This document shows, piece by piece, positions 1 to 9,991 of a DNA stretch of 64,000 nt. Position 1 is the stretch's first letter. Each line of letters opens with the position of its first letter. Position numbers and translations under genes: made by a program. The notes beneath the pieces are model-generated. The model was not told the DNA's origin. It made no database searches and saw nothing but the letters and a program-made list of their open reading frames with translations. Source of the DNA: Cymbidium sinense (taxonomy: Eukaryota > Streptophyta > Magnoliopsida > Asparagales > Orchidaceae); assembly GCA_021442155.1 (NCBI GenBank), contig CM038214.1, forward strand, positions 28,148,450 through 28,212,449. The letters are read 5' to 3'.

Positions 1-984
1 TTCTTGCTGGAAAGGTTATCAAACTAACTCAGAGAAACATAATCCTTTACTACTATATGTATTTTAGGGAAGCCATCCTTCACAGGTGGTACTTACTTTA
101 CTATGCTCTAAAGCATACTGAAAACACTTTGAAACAATCTGAAAAGCTAAGCTAAGCTGAAAAAGAAAAGAAGCTAGCCACCTTCCCCTCCATACAGTTA
201 CCTTCTTTTTCCAACTAAATTGACTCACCACCCTTCGTTGCATTAGACTTTCAATCTTTTAGAAAATTATTACTATAGCTTAGGGATTCTATCACGTTGT
301 TATAGCTACTCTTCCTTCCCTTTCTCACTGAGTAAGCTTAAAATCTTGGTTAGTTAGTCTCTCAAGGCACTTTGTCCCCTCTCATTTCATCTTTTGTCTG
401 AACCTATGCATCTATGATCTCACATGTGTCTATTGAGTATGTTGTATTTAGAGAGATTCAATCCTTGCTTCTTCTCTCATGGGCAATAATTTCTTTCTTA
501 TTCAAAGAGTCTAAAGACTGATAAGATGGAATAGTGTCACCAAGTCTTTTAAGAGTGAGGATCCCTATCATTTTTCTATGGAAAATTGGTAGTGGTACCG
601 TACATGATTAGGAATGTGTGCTATGGATCAGCTATTTGATAGATATTGTAGCCTTGATGATAGGTACTCTTTTCTATGGGGTAAGGGGCTCCCCATATTC
701 TACTCATTACAATCACACCTTAGGTTTTACCTAAGATGTAGGACCTCAACCACCCATCTTGGTAACAGTCTATTACTTTTTTTTGGGAAGTAATAACCAA
801 AATTTCAGAGGGTAAGGTCATATGCCACTAGGTGCATGATTAAGTAACCAGTGTCTCAACCAGCAATTGGACTTCCTAGACACATAAGCTCCCCTTCATA
901 TAACTCACATTGAAGTCTCACACCAAATCCTTAAAGAATCAAGCGCCAATGAAATTCACAACTAATCGAATTACCTTGAGTTAG
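1..984. other. Unassigned AT-rich sequence, possible decayed continuation of the RdRp relic
   Basis: No gene, tRNA or repeat is recognised. The minus-strand RdRp-like relic that starts near 1875 would continue into this stretch, but I could not find a convincing catalytic motif here, so the relic may be deleted or too decayed beyond about 985. Confidence 0.4.
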
Positions 985-1875
985 AGAGGAGTATGCTAAT
1001 GGAAAGTTTCATCAGTGATCAATCGACTAAGAACTTCCATTAACCAATTATGGATAGGATGCAAAAGCGTCTGCCGAATTGGGTTGCCTATGGAAAACAC
1101 ACACACTTTCCCATACCCTATGGTTTGACCATAGACCCACACTCGGTTTTGTCAAACAACTATCCCAGATTTCTTGAGTGAGAAGTATAAAACTATTGAT
1201 TAATTTAGCCTAATGTACCTCTTCTATCGATTCTATTTGATCATCATAATCACTAGTCTCAAAGACTGTGCAATTAGAGAACCAAAGACTCCCAATATTA
1301 GATCTCATGAGGAATTATGGTCATCAATGCGCTTCCACAGATAAATTATGCCATGCACTAAGTTACCCCCGACATGTCCACCCATCAAGAGGATTCTTGT
1401 AGGTGTTTGGAGTGGAGATCCAAACTGGTTGAAACTAAAAAAAATTGAGTTGAAGTAGGATTTTGGTGTAGGATGGGACATAAACTGAGAGGATGGAGGA
1501 AGCCCTAGTTATTAATTTGACTGTGGTCTCTCTACATGTTTCACTAGGATTGTGATTTTGTATCAAGATCATGGTTGGGGAGACTTTGCTTCACACCTTT
1601 GGCCAGACTTTTCTAACCTTAGATAAAGAGCACAAGCTCAATATCAATTTGACAATTCTAAGTTCAGTTCTCCTTCTTTGGATCTTTCGATAATAAGGAG
1701 GAACTAAATGTGGTATGCCATCTCCTATCAATGAGACATAAGTTATTGTCCAACTCTTAAAGCTGAATGAACATGAAGAATCTTTTACATCCATTAGACA
1801 ACCTACCAAAGATCGAGTACCTTCTAAGGTACTCGCTAGATCATGCTTAAATGCTCTAAAGTTTAAATGATTCAA
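985..1875 (-). pseudogene. Mitovirus-like RdRp relic, N-terminal half
   Basis: This looks like the N-terminal half of an RNA-dependent RNA polymerase of the mitovirus family (capsidless RNA viruses that replicate in mitochondria), preserved as DNA. A 94-codon open stretch (1591-1875) contains GIPHLVPPYYRK and ends SLCSLSKVRKV. Further on in the same direction, near 1000-1110, the frame reads FSIGNPIRQ, LLHPIHNWLMEVLSRL and TDETFH. The same blocks occur in the same order in the plus-strand relic at 9992-12067 (for example FAPIHS then MDETFH), which is the main support. Stops and frameshifts interrupt it and the polymerase catalytic motifs are not seen, so it cannot be functional. The family assignment rests on the better preserved second copy. 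An unrelated mitochondrial ORF is the alternative. Confidence 0.55.
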
Positions 1876-3479
1876 TCATAGGCATTCTTTTCTTCACTTT
1901 CATTGAAGATAGGTAAACATTAGAGCTCACCTAGACCTACAGCTCTAAAAGAGCTTTAGCTTTTGGGAAGGGAGGCACCTGAGCATGACTTAGGTAGTTC
2001 ATTGACATGAAAGAGTCTATATTGTGTAGAATCTGATGGAATCAATTAAGGTAAGGCACATAGCAAGACATTTCTACTTAGCTGCGTGGAACATACATTA
2101 TCATGATAGCTAATTACTTAGCTTCAAACTTAGATAGATTAGAGAGTGATGAACTCTCCATCCAGGGTAGATTGCTATGCTTGGATCTGAAATGCTAACT
2201 TGCAAATGCACTACTGAACAATGCTCCTTTCAACTATGGAGAGATTACTAGATGACACTACAAACCAACCAAAGAGAACCACCACAAGGTCATCGATAAG
2301 GGTCACAACAAATTACTAGAGCATTGGAAATGATTTATTTCACTAAATCTTTGAACCAGCAAATGGATGAGCCAGCACTGGATCCCCTTTCATTCAAGAG
2401 TAGCTTATTCAAACATCTATCCAAAAATAGGGATTGAATATAGCAGGCTAAGAAAGGAGTAGTCATCTAGCATAGTTTTATAGGCTTGCTAATAGATGCT
2501 TGACGACTCTTGTCTCAAGAAATGAGATGAGCTAATATGCTATTTGCATCATTTTGGAACACCGATTTCTCTTCTCCCCTAAGATCAAATTTAGTATGAG
2601 GCTTATCCTTATAGATGCAGATAAGAGAGAACAATGACAAAGAATAGAGTTGAAAAGTACCAAAGATGGAGCTACCTCTTCCTTTAGCGAGAAGTGGAAT
2701 GGCAAAAGAGTGCCCAACAAAGGACATATGAGGAGCTAAAAAAGTTACATATACAATTCCACTTACTCACAATAGTAAGGATAATGAACCTTGATGTTAA
2801 TGATAGAAAACTCACTCTATTGTAGTGTTCCCATCTGAATATTATTCTTTCGTTCAACTTCAAAAGGATGAGATCCAATCGAGCTATCTTGTTATGGAAG
2901 AGTAGGTGCCTTGATAGGCATAGGCACCTAATTATCTATTTTAAATATGTAATCGGTTGAATTGATAGCAAATTTCATTGTGATGTTCACCGACTATGTC
3001 ATGACTTTTTTTCGGTGTTCACTCTTTGCTTCGTATCCAAGCTTTCTTTAGCTAGAAAAGCTTTTTTCTATGAGATTTCCTGTTGAAATGAAAAGTTCTT
3101 TTCTAGATGTCTCTTTTTCTATCTATTTCTAGAAAAGTAAAGGTTCTAGAAGAATGGAATCATTCTCTGGAGGGTTGAATTGAATGCTACCATTATCCGG
3201 GAAACCCATATGGTAGAAAAGGTATAGAGTTTGGCGGATGGCCTACCGTCACATCCCAAGATCCCTTTCTTGAACATCTTGGGATGGGTAGGAGGCACAG
3301 ACTTCCTGATAGCTGCAATCGGTCTTGAATAGCCTTTCGTAGGTAGAAAAGGTGTAGTATGCCCAAGGGTCCAGTTGACCTTTGGCACATTGTCCCCCTT
3401 CTATGAAGATTGTCACCTATAAGAAATGAATTCAAGCAAAGGAAAAAAAGAAAGTATTTACAAATTCCATTTCAAGTTA
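1876..3479. other. No recognised gene
   Basis: There is no recognisable gene. The longest open stretch is 80 codons on the minus strand (3146-3388, with GHTTPFLPTKGYSRPIAA), overlapped in another frame by a second 80-codon stretch. I do not recognise either, and neither shows a domain. The base composition resembles the mitochondrial-like DNA around it. Confidence 0.4.
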
Positions 3480-3609
3480 GTAACTTTTATTAATATAATA
3501 TAGATATAGAATCTATATTCTTTCTTTTTTTTCTTCTTATTTGGTTTAAATGAAAAAGAAAATGAAGAGAGTTCTAAAGTGAAGTCGATCCAAAATGAAA
3601 AGGAGGCTC

Positions 3610-3807
3610 ATGGCCAAAGGTAAATATATTAGAGTTATAGTTATTTTGGAATGTACTAGTTGTGTTCGAAAGGGTGTCAATAAAAAATCACTGGGCATTT
3701 CTAGATATATTACTCAAAATAATTAACATAATACACCCAATCGACTAGAATTTAGAAAATTTTGTCGCTATTGCCAAAAGTATACAATTCATGAAATAAA
3801 GAAATAG
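3610..3807 (+). pseudogene. rpl33: Plastid ribosomal protein L33 relic
   Basis: This is the plastid large-subunit ribosomal protein L33. The ATG at 3610 opens [20 protein letters not shown], and the frame runs 65 codons to TAG at 3805, one residue shorter than the usual 66. The zinc-ribbon cysteines (CTSC and CRYC) and the motif NTPNRLEFRKF are still readable. A single in-frame stop, TAA at 3724 (codon 39), replaces what is normally an arginine codon context, and R-to-I and R-to-K changes are scattered through it. It is followed by a TA microsatellite and rps18, the normal plastid neighbour. It would make at best a truncated product and has no plastid translation context in the nucleus. Confidence 0.93.
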
Positions 3808-3882
3808 ATGGAGCGTATGAAAAAGTAGTGGAAAATTAGATTTATATCTTAACATATATTAGTAAAATGAATGAAAATATAT

Positions 3883-3889
<7 letters not shown>

Positions 3890-3913
<24 letters not shown>

Positions 3914-3958
3914 CTATATATATATATATATAATATATATATATTTGTATATATCTAT

Positions 3959-4011
<53 letters not shown>
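3890..4011. repeat. (TA)n microsatellite
   Basis: About 120 bp of almost pure alternating TA, with a few interruptions, sits in the rpl33-rps18 spacer. It appears to have replaced the 5' end of rps18, probably by slippage expansion after the transfer. Confidence 0.95.
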
Positions 4012-4014
<3 letters not shown>

Positions 4015-4027
4015 TTTTCATAAATCC

Positions 4028-4288
4028 AAGCAAACTTTTAGGTGTTTACCCCAATTGATGGAATCAAATATTATAAAAACATGATTTTAATTAGTCGATT
4101 AATTAGTGAACAAGAAAAAAATCTTATCTAGATGGACAAATAGGTTAACTTTGAAACAACAATGATGAATTACTATTGCTATAAAACAAGCTTGTATTTT
4201 ATCTTTGTTACTTTTTTGTAAAAATGAGAAACAATTAGAGAGTGGAGTTGATCCTTAGAACTATTGGTTCTAGAACCAAAATAAATAG
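4028..4288 (+). pseudogene. rps18: Plastid ribosomal protein S18 relic, 5' end lost
   Basis: This is a remnant of plastid small-subunit ribosomal protein S18. The conserved core can be read as KYYKNMILISRLISEQEKN, then after a shift RLTLKQQ and ITIAIKQA, and near the end a segment matching the usual RTTGLR region with an ETIRE-like start. The amino-terminal lysine-rich segment is missing and the upstream sequence is a TA microsatellite. Several stops and at least two frameshifts break the frame. Its place directly after rpl33 on the same strand agrees with the plastid order. Confidence 0.85.
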
Positions 4289-4619
4289 ATATACTATTCA
4301 TAACCCAATCAAAACTCAAGCTCATATTAATGTTTTGCTCAAAAAAAAAACTAGAATCCATATTTTATTCTAGTATTCTAAATTCTAAAATTAGATAAAG
4401 AAAAAATGGGGAAGAAATCTTTTTTTTTCTTGAAAGATGTTTGTTTATTCCTACTACTCAAATCTTCATTTCTTTCTCTTCTATCTTCCCTATGTCCATT
4501 CTCCGGGAAATCCTGTTACAATCATTTACTTTTCCTATAGAAAAATTAATATTCTTTTATTCCTTTATTTGATTTGTATATTTTTTATTAATGATTTAAT
4601 TTAAAATAATATCAAAATA

Positions 4620-4929
4620 ATTCTTATTTGGTAGACCTATTTGCACAAGTATTTTATGATTCAGAAGCAATTGTCTCTTGTACAGATTGTGGATGAAAGG
4701 ATATAACTATAGAATAGCCTATCCTCATGAGTGATCATATTTATCTCAGTGATCCACAAATGACGAATATCTCTCTTTTTCTACTCCTATCTCGATGAGA
4801 AGAAATCAAAGCTCTCATTCTTTATTGAGTAGTTATTCGAGTAAGTCTTGCATGAGCCCTTATAAAGGTTTATGCAAATAAATGAATCTTTTTTTGATCT
4901 CCTAGATATCCTCATTTCACCCTGGTCAT
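4620..4929 (-). pseudogene. rpl20: Plastid ribosomal protein L20 relic
   Basis: This is plastid large-subunit ribosomal protein L20 on the minus strand, as in plastid genomes. The start is the CAT at 4927-4929, giving MTRVK then a stop where arginine-glycine is expected, followed by RAHARLTRITTQ and RALISSHRDR. After a frameshift the conserved [11 protein letters not shown] and [14 protein letters not shown] can be read, and the 3' end decays into the rps18 spacer. At least three stops and one frameshift rule out function. The remaining 4289-4619 between it and rps18 is decayed spacer. Confidence 0.88.
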
Positions 4930-5434
4930 TGAATCAAATGAAACATTCTTGAATAACTAATTTATTTCTCTTCTTTCATTTCATCAAATTTTATCATGAA
5001 CTTGTATAGTTCACACTCTTTGCCTCTACCCATCCATTTTTCAATTAGAATTCTTTTTTCAAGTCTAAATAGAAACTAATAGACCTTTTTGCAAAAAAGC
5101 TATCAATACAATGATGACATTTCAAAAGTTAGCTAGGTAGCTAACCCTATTAGTCCATTTTTTCAAGAAAAGGAGTAGGAGCATAACCTTTTTCCTCTGC
5201 TTAATGGATAACTATTTATTACCAATGGAGAATTCCTTCTCATCTCAAATGGAGTGATTGGATTTGCACCAATAGAAACCATAAATTCATAACATAATGA
5301 TGTAGATTATAGATCTTCCTTTTTAGATACTAGTCAATTAAAAGGTCTTTCACTATATATATCATAATTCGTAGTGGTCATTGATCAGAAAAAACTTTTC
5401 ATTTTTCAAACTCATGATTTGAACTAAATCTAAT
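4930..5434. other. Plastid rpl20-rps12 intergenic spacer
   Basis: This non-coding stretch of about 500 bp lies between the rpl20 start and the rps12 5' exon, where plastid genomes have a spacer of several hundred bases. I see no gene in it. Confidence 0.7.
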
Positions 5435-5548
5435 CACACATACACCTAGTACATGTTCCTCATGAGGACATCCTCGAAGAGGGGGAGATTTCATGACATT
5501 TCTTATTTGTTGTCTTGCATTTCTAAGAAGTTGTTTAATGGTTGGCAT
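5435..5548 (-). pseudogene. rps12: Plastid rps12 5' exon (trans-spliced exon 1)
   Basis: This is exon 1 of plastid ribosomal protein S12, which in plants is joined to the distant exons 2-3 by trans-splicing. The start is the CAT at 5546-5548 and the frame opens [20 protein letters not shown], then PPLRGCP. About 37 codons stay open to the expected exon end, so this piece has no stop, but arginine-to-glutamine and arginine-to-histidine changes show CpG decay. The rest of rps12 is absent from the window, so the fragment is a passenger of the plastid block. Confidence 0.92.
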
Positions 5549-5699
5549 GACATGTCTATAGAATCTCATTCTATATAGAATAGAGTGGGTTGGTTTAGAT
5601 CGATCTTAACCTGATGGTTGATGATTATGAATGATTTCTATTCACACAAAAAAGTTCAGATTTTGAAAAGGAATTAGTATATTTCCCTAGTCTTTTCAT

Positions 5700-5915
5700 T
5701 TTTGATCGCTACAAGATTAACGATGACATGACCTTGGGCTTCTATTACTAACAAAAAAAAACATCCCTTTCCATATCTTCATATATAACCCAGTTGCCTG
5801 TTCTTTGTAGATAAACTTTTGTGAGAGTTTCATGAAGCTTCAATAGTTCTTCTTCCAGGATAAATTCTCTTGTGTGCCTCATAAAATGAATTAAGATGTT
5901 GGTGAATCATAACCT
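5700..5915 (-). pseudogene. clpP: Plastid clpP exon 3 relic
   Basis: This is the last exon of plastid ClpP, the serine peptidase subunit of the stromal Clp protease. It opens RVMIHQHLN and keeps recognisable segments matching the family (FYE-like, LLKL, LTKVY-like, and LVAI near the end) with frameshifts between them. The normal stop has been lost at the end near 5700. The catalytic histidine lies in this opening block (IHQ region) and is retained. It is separated from exon 2 by about 626 bp, a usual size for clpP intron 2. Confidence 0.88.
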
Positions 5916-6541
5916 GAAGATATTGATAGAACATCATGAACCTTCTATCTATATATCACATGAGTGAAAGTAAGGGGAATCAAAATAACAAGAAAAATAG
6001 AATGAAATAAGCATACAAGCATCTTTTGTACATTGCATGACTCTACAATGGAATTTATCTTTTGATAGAAGAGATTCTATCTAAGAAATAGAACCTATCG
6101 ATCCAAATCATTAAATGATCCATTTACCACCCTTCCTTTCGTAGTAGTGAAAAGACACTATGATGGTTCTTGCTTTTTTTTTATATTTCTATTTATCTCT
6201 GGTTTAGCAATCCCAAAGTTTCTTTTGATATGATCCAAAAAATAATTTTTTTCCATTTTTTACTCTTTATCTCATGACATAAAAAGAAGAAAGAGACTTC
6301 TAGTGTGGAAGAATAATGGTTTGTGATGCTAAAATTGACACTTAACATAGAAAATCAAATTGGGAATAACCCTTCTTTCATAGTACTATCTCAATACAAA
6401 ATCTCATGTTAGAAGAAAACAATATGTTCATATCGAACTCGAAGTGCCATGTTATTCTTATTTATTCTTTCTTTGATTCATATTTGATACAGCGAAGGCA
6501 TAGTATTCTTTTTTTATCAAATAAAAAACTCATTGGTGCCA
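5916..6541 (-). other. Plastid clpP intron 2 remnant
   Basis: This is non-coding sequence between clpP exons 2 and 3 in the position and length expected of the second group II intron. I did not verify its secondary structure. Confidence 0.65.
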
Positions 6542-6836
6542 AGCATGAGGGAATGCTAGACGTTTGGTAATTTCTCCTCCGACCAGAATGAAAGATCCCA
6601 TTGAAGCGGCTAATCCCATACATATTGTATGTACATCTAGTGGCACAAATTGCTTAGTATCATAAATGGCTATTCCTAGTATTACCCATCCACTTGGATA
6701 ATTTAGAAACAAATAAAGATCCTTAATATCAATTTCTATGTTCATATATACCATGAGACCAACAAGTTGATTGACATCTAGCTATGAAGCCTATAAAAGT
6801 AATATTTCTCAAAGTTAGTTGATTAGGCAAAATTAT
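6542..6836 (-). pseudogene. clpP: Plastid clpP exon 2 relic
   Basis: This is the central exon of plastid ClpP. A 74-codon open stretch includes [31 protein letters not shown] and [13 protein letters not shown]. The catalytic serine motif (AASMG) is intact. The upstream part of the exon ([12 protein letters not shown]) follows in frame after stops. The expected GG of the oxyanion-hole loop reads SG and several arginines are changed, as in the neighbouring relics. After AFPHA the sequence runs into intron 2 and stops after three codons. Exon 1 is not found in the window. Confidence 0.95.
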
Positions 6837-6837
6837 A

Positions 6838-6876
6838 TCCCACGAGGAACCGACATGCACCTTTGGATGCATACAT
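6838..6876 (-). other. Group II intron domain V-like hairpin (clpP intron 1, 3' end)
   Basis: On the minus strand a stem-loop-like segment (GTATGCATC..AAAG.. GTGCATGTCGGTTC) lies just before the exon 2 start, where the catalytic domain V of the clpP group II intron 1 should be. It is decayed: one to two bases of the GTACGGTTC arm are missing. The call is based on position and similarity to the general domain V pattern. Confidence 0.6.
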
Positions 6877-7000
6877 TTTGAAAATAAAAAAAAATCAATG
6901 TGTCGATTCCAATCCTATTGATTTTTTTTTGTTGAATCTTATTTGAAAGAGATTCCTATTATGTATTATTATGCCTATTCATTCTCCTTCCTTCCCTATG

Positions 7001-9991
7001 GACAAGAAGTAGCTTATCCAATTCTAAAGAGTCAAGTCAAGGGATGCGGATTCCTTCAAACCTAAAAATTGTTCTTTCAAAGAAGCAGGTAATTTTTGAC
7101 CTCCAATAGCTTTGATTCTCAAGCTTCCCAATTACTATTTTGTAGTTCATTGGATTCAACCTCTTTGAGGCCCTAAAAAAGGTCTTTTGAAGCAAACACT
7201 ACACCCTTAGGATATCTTGAATTCACTATCTCTAGACTAAGGATTAAAAGCTAAACAAAAGTAATATCTTCCTTTTTGCATAGGTAAATTAGCAAAATCT
7301 ATCTAAGCCCCATTATAAAGAAGAGTCGGCACACCTTCCTTCCATAATTTTCTCAAAAAAGAAGGGATAAAGCATTTTAGCACAGCTTCTAGGAAAGACC
7401 AAGCTTAGAAAGATCAAGCTTGAGAAGCATCAAACCACACCCTCCTTTCAACTATCGGGATGAGGCACAAAGTGAAGGGAGGCTCGACTAAAAGGAGAAG
7501 TGAGCTTGCTATACTAGACCATTGGGAGAGGTCAGCTTGTCTTGACTCAAGCAAGGTGAGAGGAGACCAACTTTTTATAGCTACTTCCTTCTTTACTTAG
7601 AGTTCTATTCTTTATATATGATATTTGGAACTGAAATAAAGAATATCCTAAAAAAAAACTAGAGCCCTTTTCTACATCCATATGATGAAAGCAGATCTTG
7701 GTCCATAGAGCTCCGTAAAAGGCTTTCCCTCTGTAGAAGACTTCTTCTGAATGGCATAATTTTTTGATTTCTTTCTCAATCTTCAATACTGAGATTGCTC
7801 TATTATTGAAATGCTTATCTCTTTCTTAGAGTATCACTATTGAATGTCATATATGAAAATGAAAATGGGTTTGAATTTCTTACTCCAAAAATAGGCAATA
7901 TGAAGTGAGTAGATAAGTATGTAGGTAGTACTTTTTGAGGTATAACTAGTTGGTCCTTAGTACTAGGTTTTCTAGCAACATTGGTTTGCTAAATCTACAT
8001 AAAAGCTTCTAAGGGTTGGTAGCCCTATCGACTATTGTGACATGAATCAATCACGAGAACATTCGAATAATGAATTAGAAGAAGTAAGCTCCCCACACAC
8101 ATCAAACTGAAGTGAGGAAAAGAAAAAAAGTCCATAACTCTCTCTAATTAAAAAACCTTATTCTTATTGTCTTAAAAGAGAATCCTATATGAGCTACATA
8201 ACATGGAGGTATCTCAGACGACCAGATTCAATGATCCAGTGAGGATGAAGAAGAAATTCACATGGAGTCTTGAACGAATGCTGACATAATGCTTCACCCA
8301 AATGCCCGACTAGAGCCCACCCCAGATAGATCAAGATCGTGTAAGAAACCTTCCAATTCTAGCTTAGACAAATACAAATCAGAGCAGTGTCAAAATGAAA
8401 CACTCATGAGCTTATCTAATTATCCCTGGAAATGCACAGGAAATTTGCAATCTAGCTCATTGGCAAAGGTACCACATGAATGGACTATGAAGACTCTACA
8501 ACTTCAACCATCTCTAATCATTAATCAAAGACTCAACTAAAAAAACACATGCTTTTTGATACTTAGACACAAAAATTTCACTCAATCTATTATTTTGTAA
8601 GATAAGAGTTTCTTGTCATCTCTTGCATTCTACCATTTTAGGTTATGCAGCACATCTATTCCTATTAGAGTTGAGTTGCTATGACCAAGCGGTGGATGTG
8701 GGACTACATCACTTTTTATTGATCAAAGTTAGATGCAGCTTCAATTGGATCTTGCAACTATTCACAAAGATGATCATTGATGCTGGGAGTTCATAGAATA
8801 TAGCATCCACAAGGATGGTGGCTTAGTTAGGGCCTCATCCAGGGCCCTATCTTTTTAGACCAAGGAGTTGTGGGCCCTATGTTGACTAAGAGGTGAGAAG
8901 GTGCCTCCCTTCAAGTACAAAAAAAGTGAAAGTAGTATAGTATTTCCTTCCTATGGACATTTTACATATCCAATTTTGACATGGTAATACGAGTAGGTTC
9001 TGATCTGTATAGGGAGAACACCAGTTTCCTTTGAATGGAAAAAGTGATTATTGCCATCAGAAGACTTTGGTTGGTTAAAGAATGTTATGACTTGATATCA
9101 ATGAAATTCATAAACTCATTTTTAGGAATTGGATGGGCAGAAAATGAAAATCAGAATTCCAATTTCCTATTTTTCAAATGAAGATACAAAAAAAGAAAAA
9201 GAAAAAGAGGAAAAAAGAAAAAAAAACTAATTTGGGTTTTTTCACAGTTGCTTCGTTTCATTTTGGTTCTCCCTAAAAACAACATCTGACTTGAACTAGC
9301 TTTTCAGGATTGGGGTAGTGGAATGGGAGGCATGATTGAAAGGAACGATTGACAGTTCCTGCTAAGAAAGCTTTCTCTTTCTTCAAGCTGACGAGATCCT
9401 ATTTAGAAATCCTCTCTTATCAGATGAATTTTTTTAGGGGCTTCTTTAGTGGGGTTGGAGCATTTCCTTAGTGAAAGATAGTATATCGGGAGTCAGTCCT
9501 ATTGGCAGGTCAAGGTGGGGCATAGGATAGGGGCTATCCACAAGGAGCAAGTCTTTTTCCCCATAAGAAAGGAGAGATCAGATCAACACCAATCTTACCA
9601 GGAGTCCAGTCCAAGGAAGCAAAAACTATATGTTCGTAATTACAAAAAGAAAACATCTCATGAAAAGTAGAAAGGAAGTTCTAACTTAGGATTGTTCATG
9701 CCCCACGAGTGTAAGTTTCCAAGTGCAGGTAGTCTCTTAGTGCAGAGGAAAAAATGGGGTTATTGTGCTCAGAACACATTTTAAACTTAGAAAGAAAATG
9801 TTATTCATTGCACTGGAAAGAAGGATGGGGGAAGGGGATGCAAGGCTGGGAAAAGGTGATTGTCAAAATCCATAATCAAACTCACCCTTGTAAGTGAAGA
9901 TCACTTGTAGATATCTCTTCACGGTGAAAATCCTCTTTCCCCCATTTTTCAAACTATAACTAAGGAAAGGTGCATCACGACTTACTTTCTC
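7001..9991. other. No recognised gene; mitochondrial-like non-coding DNA
   Basis: About 3 kb without a recognisable gene, tRNA or repeat. The open stretches (for example 7547-7786 minus, 79 codons; 8289-8540 plus, 83 codons) show no domain and look like chance. Base composition and texture resemble plant mitochondrial intergenic DNA, which evolves fast and cannot be assigned by eye. Confidence 0.45.

Larger units (their letters stand above)
3480..7000 (+). other. Nuclear insertion of plastid DNA (rpl33 to clpP)
   Basis: This segment is colinear with the conserved plastid gene order rpl33, rps18 on one strand followed by rpl20, the rps12 5' exon and clpP on the other. All five genes occur in that order and orientation, with plastid-like spacing: a clpP intron 2 of about 626 bp and a rpl20-rps12 spacer of about 500 bp. 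The coding parts carry stops, frameshifts and many arginine codons changed to glutamine or histidine, as expected from CpG decay in methylated nuclear DNA. The block ends inside clpP intron 1; exon 1 and psbB do not follow. Because mitochondrial DNA lies to the right, it may have entered through the mitochondrion rather than directly from the plastid. Confidence 0.9.

Noticed and set aside
3146..3435. Two overlapping 80-codon minus-strand stretches as a conserved organelle gene
   Set aside because: I tried plastid psaJ and mitochondrial ccm and ribosomal proteins and saw no match; two frames are equally open.
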